From assembly GCA_002377695.1 (NCBI GenBank), contig DFQH01000002.1, positions 62,001 to 126,000 of the forward strand: DNA of 64,000 nucleotides, read 5' to 3'. Shown in pieces: positions 62,564-64,000 of the stretch. The position numbers and the translations under genes were made by a program. The notes under the pieces are model-generated. The model did not search any database. It had not been told where the DNA came from and saw nothing but the letters and a program-made list of their open reading frames with translations. This stretch comes from Citromicrobium sp. UBA3494. GTDB lineage: Bacteria; Pseudomonadota; Alphaproteobacteria; Sphingomonadales; Sphingomonadaceae. Every line of letters starts with the position of its first letter. Position 1 is the first letter of the stretch.

Positions 62564-63142
62564 ATGGCAGAGGCAACTGGTGCCGCGACCGCGGAACCCC
62601 ACGAAACAGGCGATCTGACCGATGGCGTGCGCCGTCGTGACTTCATCAACATCGCCGCGCTGAGCGCAGCCGGTGTCGGCGGGGCGGCGGTTCTCTATCC
62701 GCTGGTCAGCCAGATGGCCCCTTCGGCAGACGTTCTGGCCGAAAGCACGACCGAGGTCGATGTATCGGCGATCCAGCCGGGCCAGGCGATCAAGGCTGTG
62801 TTCCGCAAGCAGCCGCTGTTCGTGCGCCGCCTGACGCCTGCGGAAATGGAAGCGGCCGATGCCGTCCCGCTGAGCGCGCTGCGCGATCCGCAGACCCTCG
62901 CCGACCGGACCAAGGAAGGCCATACGGACCTGCTCGTCACCATGGGCGTGTGCACCCACCTCGGCTGCGTGCCGCTGGGCGCTGCAGAGGGTGAGAACAA
63001 GGGCGAATTCGGCGGCTATTTCTGCCCCTGCCACGGCTCTCAGTTCGATACGGCTGCCCGCATCCGCAAGGGCCCCGCGCCGACCAATCTCGAAGTTCCC
63101 GAGTACGAATTCACGTCCGATACGACGATCGTAGTGGGTTAA
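62564..63142 (+). CDS. petA: Ubiquinol-cytochrome c reductase iron-sulfur (Rieske) subunit
   Basis: The 192-aa Rieske protein of the bc1 complex has a twin-arginine membrane anchor (VRRRDFINIAALSAAGVGGA) and the cluster ligands in CTHLGCVPLG and FCPCHGSQFD. It moves electrons from ubiquinol to cytochrome c1. The internal ATG at MAEATGAATAEPHE was preferred to one 24 bp upstream because caggaac lies before it. petB follows after 18 bp. Confidence 0.95.
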   Translation: MAEATGAATAEPHETGDLTDGVRRRDFINIAALSAAGVGGAAVLYPLVSQMAPSADVLAESTTEVDVSAIQPGQAIKAVFRKQPLFVRRLTPAEMEAADAVPLSALRDPQTLADRTKEGHTDLLVTMGVCTHLGCVPLGAAEGENKGEFGGYFCPCHGSQFDTAARIRKGPAPTNLEVPEYEFTSDTTIVVG

Positions 63143-63160
63143 GGCAGAGAAAGACGTAAC

Positions 63161-64000
63161 ATGAGTTTTCCCTGGGCCAAGGAATATACCCCGGCGAGCG
63201 GGTTCACCAAGTGGGTGGACGAGAAGCTGCCCCTGCCGCGTTTCGTCTATAACGCGATCGGCGGCGGCTATCCGGTGCCGCGCAACCTCAACTACATGTG
63301 GAATTTCGGCGTTCTGGCGGGCTTCTGCCTGGTGCTCCAGATCGTCACCGGCGTGGTGCTGGCGATGCATTATGCCGCCAACGCGCAGGTCGCCTTCGGC
63401 ACGGTCGAGCACATCATGCGCGACGTGAACTGGGGCTGGATGATGCGCTACATGCACGCCAACGGCGCCAGCTTCTTCTTCATGGTGCTGTACCTGCACA
63501 TTTTCCGTGGCTTCTTCTATGCGTCGTACAAGCCCCCGCGCGAGATGATCTGGCTGCTGGGCGTGGTCATCTTCCTCCTCGCCATGGCGACCGCGTTCAT
63601 GGGTTACGTCCTGCCGTGGGGCCAGATGAGCTTCTGGGGCGCCAAGGTCATCACCGGGCTGTTCTCCGCCATCCCCCTGGTCGGTGAGCCGATCCAGGTC
63701 TGGCTGCTGGGCGGTTTCGCGCCCGACAATGCCGCGCTGAACCGCTTCTTCTCCCTGCACTTCCTGCTGCCCTTCGTGATTGCCGCCGTGGTGATCCTGC
63801 ATATCTGGGCGCTGCACATCCCCGGTTCGTCCAACCCGACCGGCGTGGAAGTGAAGAGCGAAAGCGATACCGTGCCGTTCCATCCGTACTATACGGCGAA
63901 GGACGGTTTCGGGCTGGGTGTCTTCCTGATCATCTATTGCGTGTTCGTGTTCTTCCTGCCGAACATGCTGGGCCACCCGGACAATTACATCGAGGCGAAC
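63161..64000 (+). CDS. petB: Cytochrome b of the bc1 complex (3' truncated by window edge)
   Basis: The visible 280 residues start [20 protein letters not shown]. They include the b-haem helices ([33 protein letters not shown]), the Qo-site motif [20 protein letters not shown] and [19 protein letters not shown]. It is the core quinol-oxidising subunit. The rest of the gene, and petC if the usual order holds, lie beyond the right edge. Confidence 0.96.
   Translation, partial: MSFPWAKEYTPASGFTKWVDEKLPLPRFVYNAIGGGYPVPRNLNYMWNFGVLAGFCLVLQIVTGVVLAMHYAANAQVAFGTVEHIMRDVNWGWMMRYMHANGASFFFMVLYLHIFRGFFYASYKPPREMIWLLGVVIFLLAMATAFMGYVLPWGQMSFWGAKVITGLFSAIPLVGEPIQVWLLGGFAPDNAALNRFFSLHFLLPFVIAAVVILHIWALHIPGSSNPTGVEVKSESDTVPFHPYYTAKDGFGLGVFLIIYCVFVFFLPNMLGHPDNYIEAN

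Noticed and set aside
62432..63976. Minus-strand frame of 514 codons
   Set aside because: It is antisense to petA and petB, which are certain.
1..64000. CRISPR arrays, insertion sequences, prophage, toxin-antitoxin or restriction systems
   Set aside because: No regularly spaced repeats, transposase, integrase, phage structural genes or recognisable defence genes were found on either strand.

Overview
This GC-rich window of dense core genes comes from an alphaproteobacterium, most likely order Sphingomonadales and plausibly an Erythrobacter-like genus. The evidence is the hemE - intergenic - pyruvate dikinase regulator - maf - aroE - coaE - dnaQ order, the mnmE-mnmG-rsmG-parA-parB order, a PopZ-like DUF2497 protein, CcrM-type GANTC and CtrA-type TTAA-N7-TTAA motifs, FdxA and CarD. 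The genus is an inference from protein style. No prophage, insertion sequence, CRISPR array or rRNA operon was seen.

Layout. 0-3 kb: a truncated acetyltransferase, hemB and an M23 cell-wall peptidase. 3-8 kb: Suv3-like helicase, S4 protein, 7Fe ferredoxin, YihY-type membrane protein and CarD. 8-15 kb: envelope lipoproteins, TsaC, an acyl-CoA dehydrogenase, a PQQ-type sugar dehydrogenase, a methionine sulfoxide reductase and a glycine-zipper protein. 15-21 kb: parB-parA-rsmG-mnmG-mnmE carrying four parS sites. 22-26 kb: rho, hemJ and hemE, then a 314-bp intergenic region that I read as the chromosomal replication origin. 26-32.5 kb: a rightward block (dikinase regulator, maf, aroE, coaE, dnaQ, hpf, ptsN, thioesterase, DUF1491, cell-wall hydrolase). 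32.5-39.8 kb: xthA, erpA, CBS protein, S9 peptidase, PopZ-like protein, TolC and a shortened isoaspartate methyltransferase homologue. 40-44 kb: class I fumarase, a LytS/LytTR two-component pair and UrcA. 44-53 kb: a leftward block gpmA-purE-purK-folA-dipeptidase-ribF, then ileS-lspA-DUF3035. 53.5-64 kb: tRNA-Thr, two PH-domain membrane proteins, threonine aldolase, EamA transporter, an epimerase, PepN, a laccase-domain protein, and petA with the start of petB.

How the parts fit. The window looks like the origin domain of the main chromosome. Genes left of about 25.7 kb (hemE, hemJ, rho, mnmE to parB) mostly run leftward, and genes right of it up to 32.5 kb run rightward, as expected for divergent replication from hemE/dikinase-regulator. 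The parS cluster lies 6-9 kb to the left, next to the genes for its binding proteins, and the PopZ-like polar anchor lies 12 kb to the right, so origin, centromere, segregation ATPase and probable pole anchor sit within about 22 kb.

The most unusual items are an in-frame palindromic repeat of about 38 codons inside ileS, an isoaspartate methyltransferase homologue lacking part of its SAM-binding fold, a perfect CtrA box between a peptidoglycan peptidase and a helicase gene, and a BlaI/CopY-like operator upstream of urcA. I found no clearly new multi-gene defence or metabolic system.
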